Made by a program: the position numbers and the translations under genes | Assembly (NCBI RefSeq): GCF_013426915.1 | Contig: NZ_AP023183.1 | Location: forward strand, 434,001 to 498,000 | Length of the DNA: 64,000 nt | Reading direction: 5' to 3' | Origin: Paraburkholderia sp. PGU19 | GTDB lineage: Bacteria > Pseudomonadota > Gammaproteobacteria > Burkholderiales > Burkholderiaceae | Shown: piece by piece, positions 17,301 to 25,773 of the stretch | Numbering within the stretch: position 1 is the first letter of the stretch | Layout of the letters: the number at the start of each line of letters is the position of its first letter | Notes under the pieces: generated by a model | Told to the model about the DNA's origin: nothing | Database searches by the model: none | Seen by the model: only the letters and a program-made list of their open reading frames with translations

Positions 17301-17903
17301 GAAAATGCTCCGAAGGCTTGGGCGATCACGCGAGAGTTGTAAGACGGGGATGGGAGAGAAAGCGCTGGCGCAATGAGTTGCGGAATCACTGACTCTCCCG
17401 TAGTCAGCGCCTGCCGCGAGGTTTCAGTGAGACAAGCAGATGCTTCACGCTTGCTCGCTGTCTGCTTCCGCTGCGAGTGAATGCATGTTGAACCTACGGT
17501 CGCGTCACAGCCATTACACGCGATAACACGCTCGCGGCGAGCGTTTCGCGGGCGAGACGATGAATCGTTGGGACAAGGCTTTCACGGAGTTCATGGTGGG
17601 TTAGGACTCTATGCAGCATTTTCCGGATGCTTACACAACGCCGTCGCCTCGCGCGCGGGTAACGATTCGCCGAAACAATGCGATGCAAGCATGCTGGGCG
17701 CGTGCGTCGTTCGCATCGCGTAAAAGAATGTCGGTGGAATGAAACGGGGGCTATTTCCCGAGACCCAGAAAGCGCCGAGAGAAGTCCGTCGGCCGGGACA
17801 CTGCGCCGACAAGACCATCGCTGCCATTTTTTCAGCACATCATCAAATTGCCTTCTCGACCACCCTTCGCTCGTTCAGGCAGAAATTCAGAAGACGATCC
17901 GCA
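17301..17903. other. Intergenic upstream of sigma-like gene
   Basis: About 600 bp with no convincing gene. It contains the two-part conserved element at 17472-17531, listed separately. Confidence 0.45.
17472..17531 (-). promoter_or_regulatory. Two-part conserved element, copy near sigma-like gene
   Basis: On the minus strand the element is GCGTGTTATCGCGTGTAAT, then 25 variable bases, then CATGCATTCACTCGCA. The first block is identical over 19 bp, and the second differs by one base, to 27191-27250, with the same 25-bp spacing. The first block is itself a tandem direct repeat (GCGTGTTATC GCGTGTAATG) with 10-bp periodicity, as expected for a protein bound to one face of DNA. Both copies point toward a minus-strand gene. 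Confidence 0.7.
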
Positions 17904-18179
17904 ATGCCGAAAATCGGTCACAGCGAATCTGGGGATTTCTTTGCATTACGGGCTAATCACGCATTTGGTCGCGATGCATCATGTTGTCAGGATTGTACTA
18001 AGGAGTGCGCCTTTTCAGGAGCGCGCGCGACAGGCCGTTTCGCGGGCGGTTTGTGGAGACGGCGGGACAAGAGCAGCTGCGACACACTGACCATCGGCAC
18101 GCTGCTGCGCAATGGAGCGCAAGCCACTTTGTGGCACGGCGGCGCGATTTGCTTCGGCAAGCCCGCGCCAAAGCGCTGA
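17904..18179 (+). pseudogene. Decayed FHA-domain fragment
   Basis: The frame from ATG 17904 contains LRANHAFGRDASCC near its start and GTLLRNGAQATLWHGG followed by ICFGK near its end. The intact FHA protein of the TOMM locus has LRAHHVFGRDATLC and GTLLRNGAHAPLQQGD followed by IRFGK at equivalent positions. The segment between the two blocks is scrambled, indicating frameshifts, and the frame ends right after the FHA domain. It is on the strand opposite to the TOMM operon. Confidence 0.65.
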
Positions 18180-18469
18180 AGTTCGTTATTTTCGGACTCA
18201 GAAATCGGCTTTGATCTCGGCGGAACGATTTCCTCCGTGGAGAGTATCGTCGGCAGAAAGGTATCTGCGGAAGTCGAGTAGTCTGCGCAGCTGACGTTGC
18301 AACCCGGTGAGAGGTACGCCGACCTGCACAGTGTGCGCCCAAGATCAGCCTGTGACGTTCGGCAGATGCGAAGGGTAGGCCGCACGGCGACGGATCCATG
18401 CAACCCAGAGAGGATTTCATGAAGCGCTTTAGATAAATGCCAGTCACGCGCATTTTCATATTCAGCCGT

Positions 18470-20713
18470 TCAGAGAAACAACAATGCCCGATTCAACTCG
18501 CTTTCGTCTCGAGGATGATCGAGCCATCCCTGGCTGATCGGCACCGAATAGAGGCGTGGCGCGCCGAAGCGCGGCCAGAAGTGGCACAAGCCCGGCACGA
18601 TGACCTGAACCACGGGCAGGCCGATGTCGGGCCGTGTCTTGTCGACGACGAGCACCTCCATTCCGGCTGCGCCAAGCCGGCTCATACATTGCTCGATTGC
18701 ATCATTCAAGTCGCTCGCTTCGATGGATGACCACGCCGACGCGTCGACGACGGCCACTCCGGCAGCGGGATATAGAAATTGCTTTGACGACAGCTTTGCG
18801 GCATCCCACGGCGACGGAGCGTCGGCCGCGATATCGAGAAGCTGATTGACTTCGGTTAGTGCACGCTGCAATGCGATCCGGCTGTTGAGATGACAGCCGA
18901 AGCCGATCGAGAAGCGCGCCGTCGCGGGGTTCTCGGCCAGCGCGACGACGACGGGTATGCCGAGATCATGTGTGATGTCGAGCGCCCACATATGCCAGCC
19001 CAGCGATTCGTATTCGCGCACGAGCGCATCGAAGAAGGGGTCGCCGAATTTCGCCAGATCGACACCGGGCCGCGGCAACTGGTTGTACCACCAGATCGCA
19101 GTCGCGTCGCGTTCGATCAATTCGAGCAACCCCTGCAGGATCGCTTCCTCAATGCAGGAGCCCGCAGCGCTCCCGTTCGGATTGTGCACGCAGAACTTTA
19201 GGCCGTCGGCCGTATCGGGCGTTTCGGCAAAGCAGTAACTGAGTGGCACCCAGCGACGCGTTCCCGCTTTCAACGACCAGGCGGGCGTCCAGTCGATCAC
19301 GTCGTCAGCCGAGAAACGTCGCGGCACCTGCTTGCGGACGTCGTCGGTCAACGCATTGAGGGCGTCGCGCTGCGCAAACTGCCTTTCGCTAAACTGCTGC
19401 AGATCGTTGATGTGAATCGGAAGGCCGTCCCCCATCGAGGCGATTGCCCGCAGATTTCGCATGTTTGCGCGTATCGATGCTTCATCTCCTTGATAGACGC
19501 CACTGAAGCGTTCCAATGTTTCGCATAGCGCGCTCACGCGGGCCTGCTCGTCGGTGCGGCCTTTGCCCGAGCAGGTGCGATCGAAGCGGTTCGTGCGCGG
19601 CGTACCGGGCGGGCAGACCAGATATCCGGCCACATAGACTTTGCGCATGCCGGCATGCCGCTTTGGCATCGGATGGAGATAGGCGATCGGGCCGCTGATC
19701 GGTGATACCAGATGACCGTAGCGCTGCAAGACTTGCTGCGGATCCGTTGCGCGAAATCCTTCTTCGCGCACAGCGAAGGCCTTTCCGGCCATCAGGCGCG
19801 GTGACCGCGCGGCCTGTTCCCGCATCCAGCCGGGGTTGCCGCAGCTTGGGCATTGCGGGCGGCGCACGACGCGATGCGAACTCGTAGCTGATGTATCGAG
19901 GCGCCACGAAAGAATATGGCGGCGCGCCTGTTCGCGACGTGCGTCGTTGACGACGAGCTGCTCGATCAATACGGCGACGAACGCGCTGACGGCACCGATG
20001 CTCGCACGCGTATGCGCTGGTTTGAGATGCATTGCCGCTTCGCCGTGATGACGTGCGAGCAGCTTCTGGACGGGCCGGTTCAACGAGGTCCAGTAGCGCA
20101 GGCACTCGAGACAGGGTGCATCGTCCATGGCATCGGCTTGCGTCAGCAACGGGCCGATCAACGGCTGGAGGCCGTCAGGCATCACGACTAGCAACGCCCC
20201 GCCCCGCGCGGTGACGGACTCGGCCAGGGTGGCGAGTTTGCGCCGCTCGTACGAATCGACGAGCGCAATGGTGAACGCCGCCTGTGGGACTACTTCGATG
20301 CCGCATGCTGCAAGCGCGCTTTTTTGCGCACTCGCGTCCACGTTGCCAATCGCTTCAACAGCAACGCTCAATTGCCCCGTGCGCTCGCAGGCCGCGTCCC
20401 CATCGAGTCCGCTTCGCTCGAAGAAGCCCCGCGCGGAGTCGCGATCATCGGGCGTGTCGGTGCGAATATACGATTTTCGTACGAGATGACCGAGCGCCAA
20501 GTGCACCTGCGATGCGGAGAACTCGGGTGATAGAGCCGCCATCGTCTGCGCGATCGTCATTGCCTCGCCGATGCACCCCGCGAGGCGCACGTAGATCGCG
20601 CCGCGCAGGACCGAGCGCTTGAATTCGTCGAGGATGAAAAGCGTTTCGGGGCCCGCGTCGAGAATCAGCAGATGCGGCTTGAAGCGAAGGACGAGGGATA
20701 GATCGTCGTGCAT
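18470..20713 (-). CDS. TOMM cyclodehydratase: leader-binding/ThiF-like + YcaO fusion
   Basis: This 747-residue enzyme should cyclise Cys, Ser or Thr of the precursor peptides to azolines using ATP. Residues about 10-90 look like a RiPP recognition winged helix (GAIYVRLAGCIGEAMTIAQT). Residues 100-300 are an E1/ocin-ThiF-like domain with a zinc tetrad: C201, C204, C288, C291 (CLEC, CPSC). Residues about 340-747 form the YcaO domain, with ATP/Mg motifs SGKGRTDEQA (382-391), SALCETLERF (394-403) and, near 510-545, a GSAAGSCIEEA...ELIERDA pattern. The C-terminus (NRALLFL) lacks the Pro-rich PxPxP tail of many SagD proteins. It follows the precursor genes after a 137-bp gap containing a hairpin, and its own ribosome binding site is weak. 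Confidence 0.9.
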   Translation of the reverse strand: MHDDLSLVLRFKPHLLILDAGPETLFILDEFKRSVLRGAIYVRLAGCIGEAMTIAQTMAALSPEFSASQVHLALGHLVRKSYIRTDTPDDRDSARGFFERSGLDGDAACERTGQLSVAVEAIGNVDASAQKSALAACGIEVVPQAAFTIALVDSYERRKLATLAESVTARGGALLVVMPDGLQPLIGPLLTQADAMDDAPCLECLRYWTSLNRPVQKLLARHHGEAAMHLKPAHTRASIGAVSAFVAVLIEQLVVNDARREQARRHILSWRLDTSATSSHRVVRRPQCPSCGNPGWMREQAARSPRLMAGKAFAVREEGFRATDPQQVLQRYGHLVSPISGPIAYLHPMPKRHAGMRKVYVAGYLVCPPGTPRTNRFDRTCSGKGRTDEQARVSALCETLERFSGVYQGDEASIRANMRNLRAIASMGDGLPIHINDLQQFSERQFAQRDALNALTDDVRKQVPRRFSADDVIDWTPAWSLKAGTRRWVPLSYCFAETPDTADGLKFCVHNPNGSAAGSCIEEAILQGLLELIERDATAIWWYNQLPRPGVDLAKFGDPFFDALVREYESLGWHMWALDITHDLGIPVVVALAENPATARFSIGFGCHLNSRIALQRALTEVNQLLDIAADAPSPWDAAKLSSKQFLYPAAGVAVVDASAWSSIEASDLNDAIEQCMSRLGAAGMEVLVVDKTRPDIGLPVVQVIVPGLCHFWPRFGAPRLYSVPISQGWLDHPRDESELNRALLFL

Positions 20714-20790
20714 CGTGGTTCGTCTGTGCCGATCGGGTCAAGGCGGGCGGGGAAACGCGGCGCGCGAGCCGCCCTGGGTCTGGAGTGCCG

Positions 20791-20826
20791 CCGGACCGAG
20801 GCGTCAATGCGACGCGCCCGGTCCGG
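20791..20826 (-). promoter_or_regulatory. Strong hairpin between precursor and YcaO genes
   Basis: CCGGACCG and CGGTCCGG are perfect outer arms, with a second inner pair GCGTC/GACGC around AATGC. The structure lies 25 bp downstream of the second precursor gene and about 80 bp before the YcaO start. There is no T-tract. It is well placed to protect or attenuate the message so that precursor transcripts exceed enzyme transcripts. Confidence 0.6.
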
Positions 20827-20850
20827 TACGCCACTCATGGTGAAGCGGTA

Positions 20851-21213
20851 CTAGCAGCAGGTGAACAGATAGCATGGGCCTGCGTCGTTATAGGCGGCGA
20901 GTGCGATGGCTTCTTCGTCGTCCTTCGAGGGACGGTCGGGCACGCCGAAGGTCATGATGCCCCGCGGTAGCCGCCAATGCCCCGTGTGCTTGTCGCCGGG
21001 CACCCATCCACTATCCCCATCCGCTTTGGTGACCTTCAGGTCGATGATCCACGGGCATGTGTAGTCGAAGTAGCGGGCCAGTGCATCGAGCGGATTATCC
21101 AGCAAGGCCTTCTTGAACGTCTCATTTTTCCAGGAAAGCGCAACGGCGCACAGATACACTTCCTGGAATTCGAGCATCGATTCGAGGGAGGGGACTGCGT
21201 TGTTCATCGCCAT
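20851..21213 (-). CDS. TOMM precursor peptide 2 (BMA_0021/0022-like, Cys core)
   Basis: A 120-residue precursor with a long nitrile-hydratase-related leader: CAVALSWKNETFKKALLDNP, then DALARYFDYTCPWIIDLKV. The W..E.FK..LL.NP pattern matches the NHLP type. The middle is a Trp/Gly-rich spacer and the last seven residues, CYLFTCC, hold three Cys and one Thr, the natural substrates for thiazoline/oxazoline formation. Start ATG is at 21213 (alternative Met3), with GGAG eight bases upstream. It is the second of a tandem pair, 25 bp after precursor 1. The two share the leader region but not the C-terminus. Confidence 0.85.
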   Translation of the reverse strand: MAMNNAVPSLESMLEFQEVYLCAVALSWKNETFKKALLDNPLDALARYFDYTCPWIIDLKVTKADGDSGWVPGDKHTGHWRLPRGIMTFGVPDRPSKDDEEAIALAAYNDAGPCYLFTCC

Positions 21214-21238
21214 GGTCGGAGCTCCGTCAAGGTAAGGT

Positions 21239-21595
21239 TTAGCTGAGGACGCTGATGTGCTTTGCGCCGTACGCGGCTAGTGCATCCAGGTATTGCGCCT
21301 TGTCGGCCGGAGCCGGAGGCAGAAACAGCTCGAGCGAATTGAGTTTCTCCGCAGTCCAGCCTCCATTTACGGAAGGCGTCCAGGTCGAACTGTGGTCCTG
21401 CACCTTCAAGTCGAAATGGAACGGATAGTGATATCCGAAAGTCTCGTGGAGTTGGTGGATCGGGTCCTCTTTCAGCCCATTGAAGAACGCCTGGTCGCGC
21501 CAGGCAGCGGCGATCGCCCGGATGATGACGGCGCGATATTCGAGGAATTGCGTATAGGACGGAAAGCGGCTTGGCTCCGGGAGGGGCTGGCTCAT
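21239..21595 (-). CDS. TOMM precursor peptide 1 (BMA_0021/0022-like, no Cys)
   Basis: A 118-residue paralogue of precursor 2. The leader motif is AIAAAWRDQAFFNGLKEDP, then HQLHETFGYHYPFHFDLKV, clearly parallel to the partner. It contains no cysteine at all and ends AAYGAKHISVLS, leaving only two Ser as possible heterocycle sites. It may be an oxazole-type product, an accessory peptide or a leader partner for precursor 2. GGAG lies eight bases before the ATG. A hexanucleotide repeat occurs in its 5' leader region. Confidence 0.82.
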   Translation of the reverse strand: MSQPLPEPSRFPSYTQFLEYRAVIIRAIAAAWRDQAFFNGLKEDPIHQLHETFGYHYPFHFDLKVQDHSSTWTPSVNGGWTAEKLNSLELFLPPAPADKAQYLDALAAYGAKHISVLS

Positions 21596-21626
21596 GGATG
21601 ATCTCCGGTGACGGATAAGGGATTCA

Positions 21627-21650
21627 CTGCGACTGCGACTGCGACTGCGA
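21627..21650. repeat. Four tandem CTGCGA hexamers
   Basis: Four perfect consecutive hexamers lie between the kinase stop codon and the precursor 1 start, 32-55 bases upstream of its ATG, followed by a degenerate GGCTACTGCTACTG tail. Because it is in the untranslated leader it cannot shift a reading frame, but slippage would change spacing. Confidence 0.75.
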
Positions 21651-21694
21651 CGGCTACTGCTACTGAAACCGCAATTTGACCTGCGTGGTTGGCG

Positions 21695-24600
21695 TCACTT
21701 CTGCAACTGACGCAAAGCTGCGTACGCCCTGTTCATCGTCCGATGCATGGTAGAGGCCTGGGCGATCGAGTAAGCCTTGCGGCATGCGTCGATCGCTGCG
21801 GCACGATGCGCATGTGCGTCGGCATTGAGCAGGTATTGCGACTTCTTGAGCAGCAGTTCCGCTTCGTAATACCGCTCGCCGGAGGTTTCGCACAGTGCCA
21901 GGCATGCGTCGATTTGATTCAGCGCCGACTGCCAGTCGCCGCGCGACGCATCGATTTCCGCGGTGAAGGAAGCGTAGCAGGTCTGGCCGAGCAGGCACCC
22001 CGAGCGGCGCAATGTCTCGACATGGGCGAGCACGTCGTCACGGTTCCCCTCGGACCAGGCGTGAATGACGGCCGCGTAGTACTCGACGGCGCTGAGCCCG
22101 TAAATGCGCGACAAGCGCAAGATGATCTCGGCTGTAGCGCGGGCTCCGTCGCGGTCGCCGTCCCATTGCTGCATGCGTGCGAGGTACATCAGCGTGACGC
22201 CGAGCGTCGGCAGATGATCGGCGCAGGTGGCGCACTGCACGGCTTCGCGCGCCATCGCGAGCGCAGTGCCGGGATCGTCCTCCATGTACCAAGTGACGCA
22301 CGCCAATGCGGCCATGGACCAGGCGCGCGTATCGAGACCGAACAGGCGCCGATGGTCGGCGTCGCGCGCCACGTCGTAGCGCGACAGCGCCGCTTCGAGC
22401 GCAACGCGCGCCTGTGCGTAATGACCATCGATCCATAGGCTCATGCCCCGCATCGCATCGGCTGCCACCTGAATGCCCGGATCGTTCGCCTGGACGGCCA
22501 GCTCGATCAGCTGTCCGACGATGCGATGCACGGCGGTGCGGTCGCTCGCCACGTGGTAGTACGTCGACAGCGTCCAGAGCGCGCTTGCGGCGAGCTGCGT
22601 ATCGTCGAGGCCGTCGACTTCGCGCAGCAGCCGCTGGGCCTGCTCGTGCACCTGCGGGTTAGCCCACCCGAAGCGGGCCATCATTGCATGCACGAGCGTC
22701 AGATCAGCGCGCGCCGCATCGTGTGCCTGTCCTGCGTAGTCGCAATGCCCGAGCCACTCACGCACGGTTTGGGCATAACGGATCGCATCGTCGTGCAGCG
22801 CACGTTCGAGCGCGCGCTGTGCGGCGCGGATGCCATAGGGAACGGCCTCTCCGAACGCTTGTGCGCGCACGAAGTGCTGGGCCACGTTGATGGCCTGTAT
22901 GCCGCTGCCGCGCTCGGACCGCATGCCGAGTGCGCGTGCCACCCGCGCGTGATTGCGTTGCCGGATCGTCGCGGGCATCGATTCGTAGGCCGCATCGCGG
23001 AACAGCGCGTGACGGAACGCATACGAAATCCCGTCAAGCCGGTGTTGGGCATAGATAACGCGTGCCTCGAGCAGACGCTTCAAATGTTCGTCGAGCACAG
23101 CCGATTCGTGCGGCGAGACGTCAGCGAGCAATTGCGCCTCGACTTCGAGGCCGATTGTCGCGGCCAGTTGGACCGTGTCGCGTGCGCCGTCGACACGATC
23201 GAGCGCCAGTTCGAGCATGTCGCGCAGAGTGCCCGGCAACGGGTAATAATCGGGTTCGGCCAGCACGCCGGCATCCGACGTCGCGCCGCTGACGAGAACC
23301 TCGCGCACGAGCTCCTCCACGAAAAGCGGGATGCCGGCCGTGCGCTGCGTGAGCGCGTCGAGCGACGACGGGTCGAGATCAGGCTTGTCGATGAGCGCCG
23401 CGATCAGCTTGCGCGTATCGGTGCGCGACAGGCGCCGCAGCGTCATGCGCTCGGCGCTGCTGCGCCATCGCTCGAGCGCCTCGGGGCGCGAGGTCATGAC
23501 TACGCAGACGGACTGGCCTGACTGGGCGCGCTGAAGCGACTGGAGAAAATCGGCGCTCACCTGGTCGATCCATTGGACATCTTCGACGACGAGCAGCACG
23601 GGGGCTCCGTCGCCGAGCGAGACGATGAGCTGACGCAGCACCTCGAACAACTCCCGCAGCTGGCGCGCGCTCGACCAGCGCAGAGCGCCCGGCTCGCGCT
23701 CGAGCCCGAACCACGCGGCGAGCGTGGCGCGAGCTACGGCATGATCGCAGGCAAGCGGCGCGATTGTGCGCTCGACTGCCGCGAGCGCCTCGGCCGGGTC
23801 GCCATCGAGATCGATTTGCCAGTGCGCAGACACGAAGCGCAGCACAGGGTAGAGCGCGTGATTGGCCTGCTCTGGTAAACACGCGCAATAGGCAAACGCG
23901 TGGCCCGCCTTTCGCACCGTTTCGCAGAGCTCGTAGACGAGGCGCGATTTGCCGATGCCGGGATCTCCAACGAGCAGCTGCGCAAGGAGCGGTGCGGCAA
24001 CTTCCTGCACGTCCGGGGCCGCCGGCATCGCGAAGCTGCGCCATGCTCGCAACAGCACCTCGCGTTCGCGGGCGCGGCCGATCATCGGCGCCGTGACGCT
24101 GCGGTCGAGCGAGTCGAACGGCGCGTGCTCATGACGTTCGCCGAGCAGCGCATGGACAGGCTGCGTCGGATAGCCGGCGCGGGCCAATTGCAGCGAGGTC
24201 GGGGCGTAATCGGCGTGGCGCTCGAGCAGTTGGCGCGCATCATCGCTGAGCAGAATGCGGCCCGGCGTGGCCAGCCGCAGCAGCTTCGCCGCCGTAGCAG
24301 CCGTCGCGCCGTCGGACGTGAGTGGCTCCTGAGCCAGGACCGGGCCGACGTGCAGTGCGGCGGCAAGCTCGACGTGCCAGCGGTCGAGCGATTTCGCATC
24401 GTCGGGTCGGGCTAGTGCCGCAAGCTGAGTGCGGCCCGACTGCCGCACCATCTCGAGCGCGGCACGCGCGGCCCGGCGCGCCGGCCGATCGATGCCGTCC
24501 TGCGAGCCGAAGTAAAAGAGCAGAATGTCGCCGAGCTTCCCGCAGGCCTGGCCGCCGTAGCCGACCGCGATGTCGGAGCATTTGGTCAGCCATTGCTGCT

Positions 24601-25765
24601 CGCTGGCTTCGAGCCTGTCGCGGTATGCCGCATCGGCGGTGAGCCGCGAACCGTCGTCGACGACGCCGACGCTGCAGCACAGCGCAGTGACCTGCCGATA
24701 GGCGCTCGCCGTCTGAGTAGTGGCCGCAGTGACGGCCTCGGTGGATGTGGCTGCCGAGGCGTGGTACGAGGCGCGCCGATAGTTGAATTCGCCGACGAGC
24801 GCCGGGAAATGCAGTGCCCGAAATTGCGCCGCGATCTCGTCGGCCGACGCCGCGCGTTGTCTCGGGTCCTTGTTCAACGCCCGACGCAGCACGGTGCCAA
24901 GAGGATGGGCCGCGATGGCCGGCGGTAGCGCCACGTCGACGGGACTGAGCTGTTGATAGAGAATATCGGCGACACTCTCGCCTTGCATGACGGCCTGACC
25001 CGTCAGGCATTCGATGACGACGAGGCCCCACGCGTAGAGGTCGCTCTTGATCGTCGGCGCTTCATTGCGCAGTTGCTCGGGCGCGCAATACTGCGGCGAA
25101 CCGAGCACTTCCATCGATTGCGTCAGCTTGCGCGCGTCCTTTCGCTCGGCGTCGGACAGCAGCGCGCCGATGCCGAAGTCGAGAATCTTCGCATAAAGCA
25201 GCCCGTTGACCATGGTCACCATGACGTTCTGCGGCTTCAGGTCGCGATGGACGACGCCTTGCCGATGCGCGGCAGCCAGGCCCTCGAGCACCTGCGTCAT
25301 CAACCGTCCCGTCGTGATGGCTGACAGCGCGCCCTGGGCCGCGAGCATGTCGCGCAATGTCTGGCCGGGGACGTACTCGAAGACGGCGAAGAGTTGCCCA
25401 TTAGGAGTTTCGCCCTTGTCGAGCAGCTCGACGACGTGCGGGTGATGAAGCGTGCCGCATAACTCGGTCTCGCGCGCAAAGCGTGCGCGCGAACGTGTGC
25501 GTTCGCCGGCTGTGCGCGCCATGCCCTCGCGCAGAAGCTTGATCGCAACGCTCTCGCCTGTGTCGACTCGCGTCGCCTGATAGACGGAACCGCTACCGCC
25601 TTCGCCGAGCAGCGCACCGAGCCGATAACGCCGCGTGCCATGCAGTTCGCTGAAGCAAGCGCTTGCTTCAGCGCAAGGATTGACACTAGACGAGAACAGC
25701 GGTCGCGTCGCGGCAAGTGTGAGCGTGCGCGAAGTGGAGGCCGGGAGCAATGGGGTGGCGGACAT
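21695..25765 (-). CDS. TOMM-associated Ser/Thr kinase-cyclase-ATPase-TPR protein
   Basis: This 1356-residue regulator matches the kinase/cyclase fusion associated with TOMM loci. Kinase domain: glycine loop GEGGSGSVY (54-62), Lys76, HRDLKPQN (173-180), DFG (196-198) and APE (228-230), all intact. Residues about 355-545 are a class III cyclase-like domain in which the first metal-binding Asp region reads ALCCSVGVV, so catalysis is doubtful. From about 560 there is a STAND/AAA-type ATPase with Walker A GDPGIGKS (600-607) and a Walker B-like LLVVEDVQWID. The last 450 residues are helical TPR-like repeats. It starts 8 bp after the FHA stop codon, so the two are coupled. There is no membrane helix. 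Confidence 0.92.
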   Translation of the reverse strand: MSATPLLPASTSRTLTLAATRPLFSSSVNPCAEASACFSELHGTRRYRLGALLGEGGSGSVYQATRVDTGESVAIKLLREGMARTAGERTRSRARFARETELCGTLHHPHVVELLDKGETPNGQLFAVFEYVPGQTLRDMLAAQGALSAITTGRLMTQVLEGLAAAHRQGVVHRDLKPQNVMVTMVNGLLYAKILDFGIGALLSDAERKDARKLTQSMEVLGSPQYCAPEQLRNEAPTIKSDLYAWGLVVIECLTGQAVMQGESVADILYQQLSPVDVALPPAIAAHPLGTVLRRALNKDPRQRAASADEIAAQFRALHFPALVGEFNYRRASYHASAATSTEAVTAATTQTASAYRQVTALCCSVGVVDDGSRLTADAAYRDRLEASEQQWLTKCSDIAVGYGGQACGKLGDILLFYFGSQDGIDRPARRAARAALEMVRQSGRTQLAALARPDDAKSLDRWHVELAAALHVGPVLAQEPLTSDGATAATAAKLLRLATPGRILLSDDARQLLERHADYAPTSLQLARAGYPTQPVHALLGERHEHAPFDSLDRSVTAPMIGRAREREVLLRAWRSFAMPAAPDVQEVAAPLLAQLLVGDPGIGKSRLVYELCETVRKAGHAFAYCACLPEQANHALYPVLRFVSAHWQIDLDGDPAEALAAVERTIAPLACDHAVARATLAAWFGLEREPGALRWSSARQLRELFEVLRQLIVSLGDGAPVLLVVEDVQWIDQVSADFLQSLQRAQSGQSVCVVMTSRPEALERWRSSAERMTLRRLSRTDTRKLIAALIDKPDLDPSSLDALTQRTAGIPLFVEELVREVLVSGATSDAGVLAEPDYYPLPGTLRDMLELALDRVDGARDTVQLAATIGLEVEAQLLADVSPHESAVLDEHLKRLLEARVIYAQHRLDGISYAFRHALFRDAAYESMPATIRQRNHARVARALGMRSERGSGIQAINVAQHFVRAQAFGEAVPYGIRAAQRALERALHDDAIRYAQTVREWLGHCDYAGQAHDAARADLTLVHAMMARFGWANPQVHEQAQRLLREVDGLDDTQLAASALWTLSTYYHVASDRTAVHRIVGQLIELAVQANDPGIQVAADAMRGMSLWIDGHYAQARVALEAALSRYDVARDADHRRLFGLDTRAWSMAALACVTWYMEDDPGTALAMAREAVQCATCADHLPTLGVTLMYLARMQQWDGDRDGARATAEIILRLSRIYGLSAVEYYAAVIHAWSEGNRDDVLAHVETLRRSGCLLGQTCYASFTAEIDASRGDWQSALNQIDACLALCETSGERYYEAELLLKKSQYLLNADAHAHRAAAIDACRKAYSIAQASTMHRTMNRAYAALRQLQK

Positions 25766-25773
25766 GACGACGA

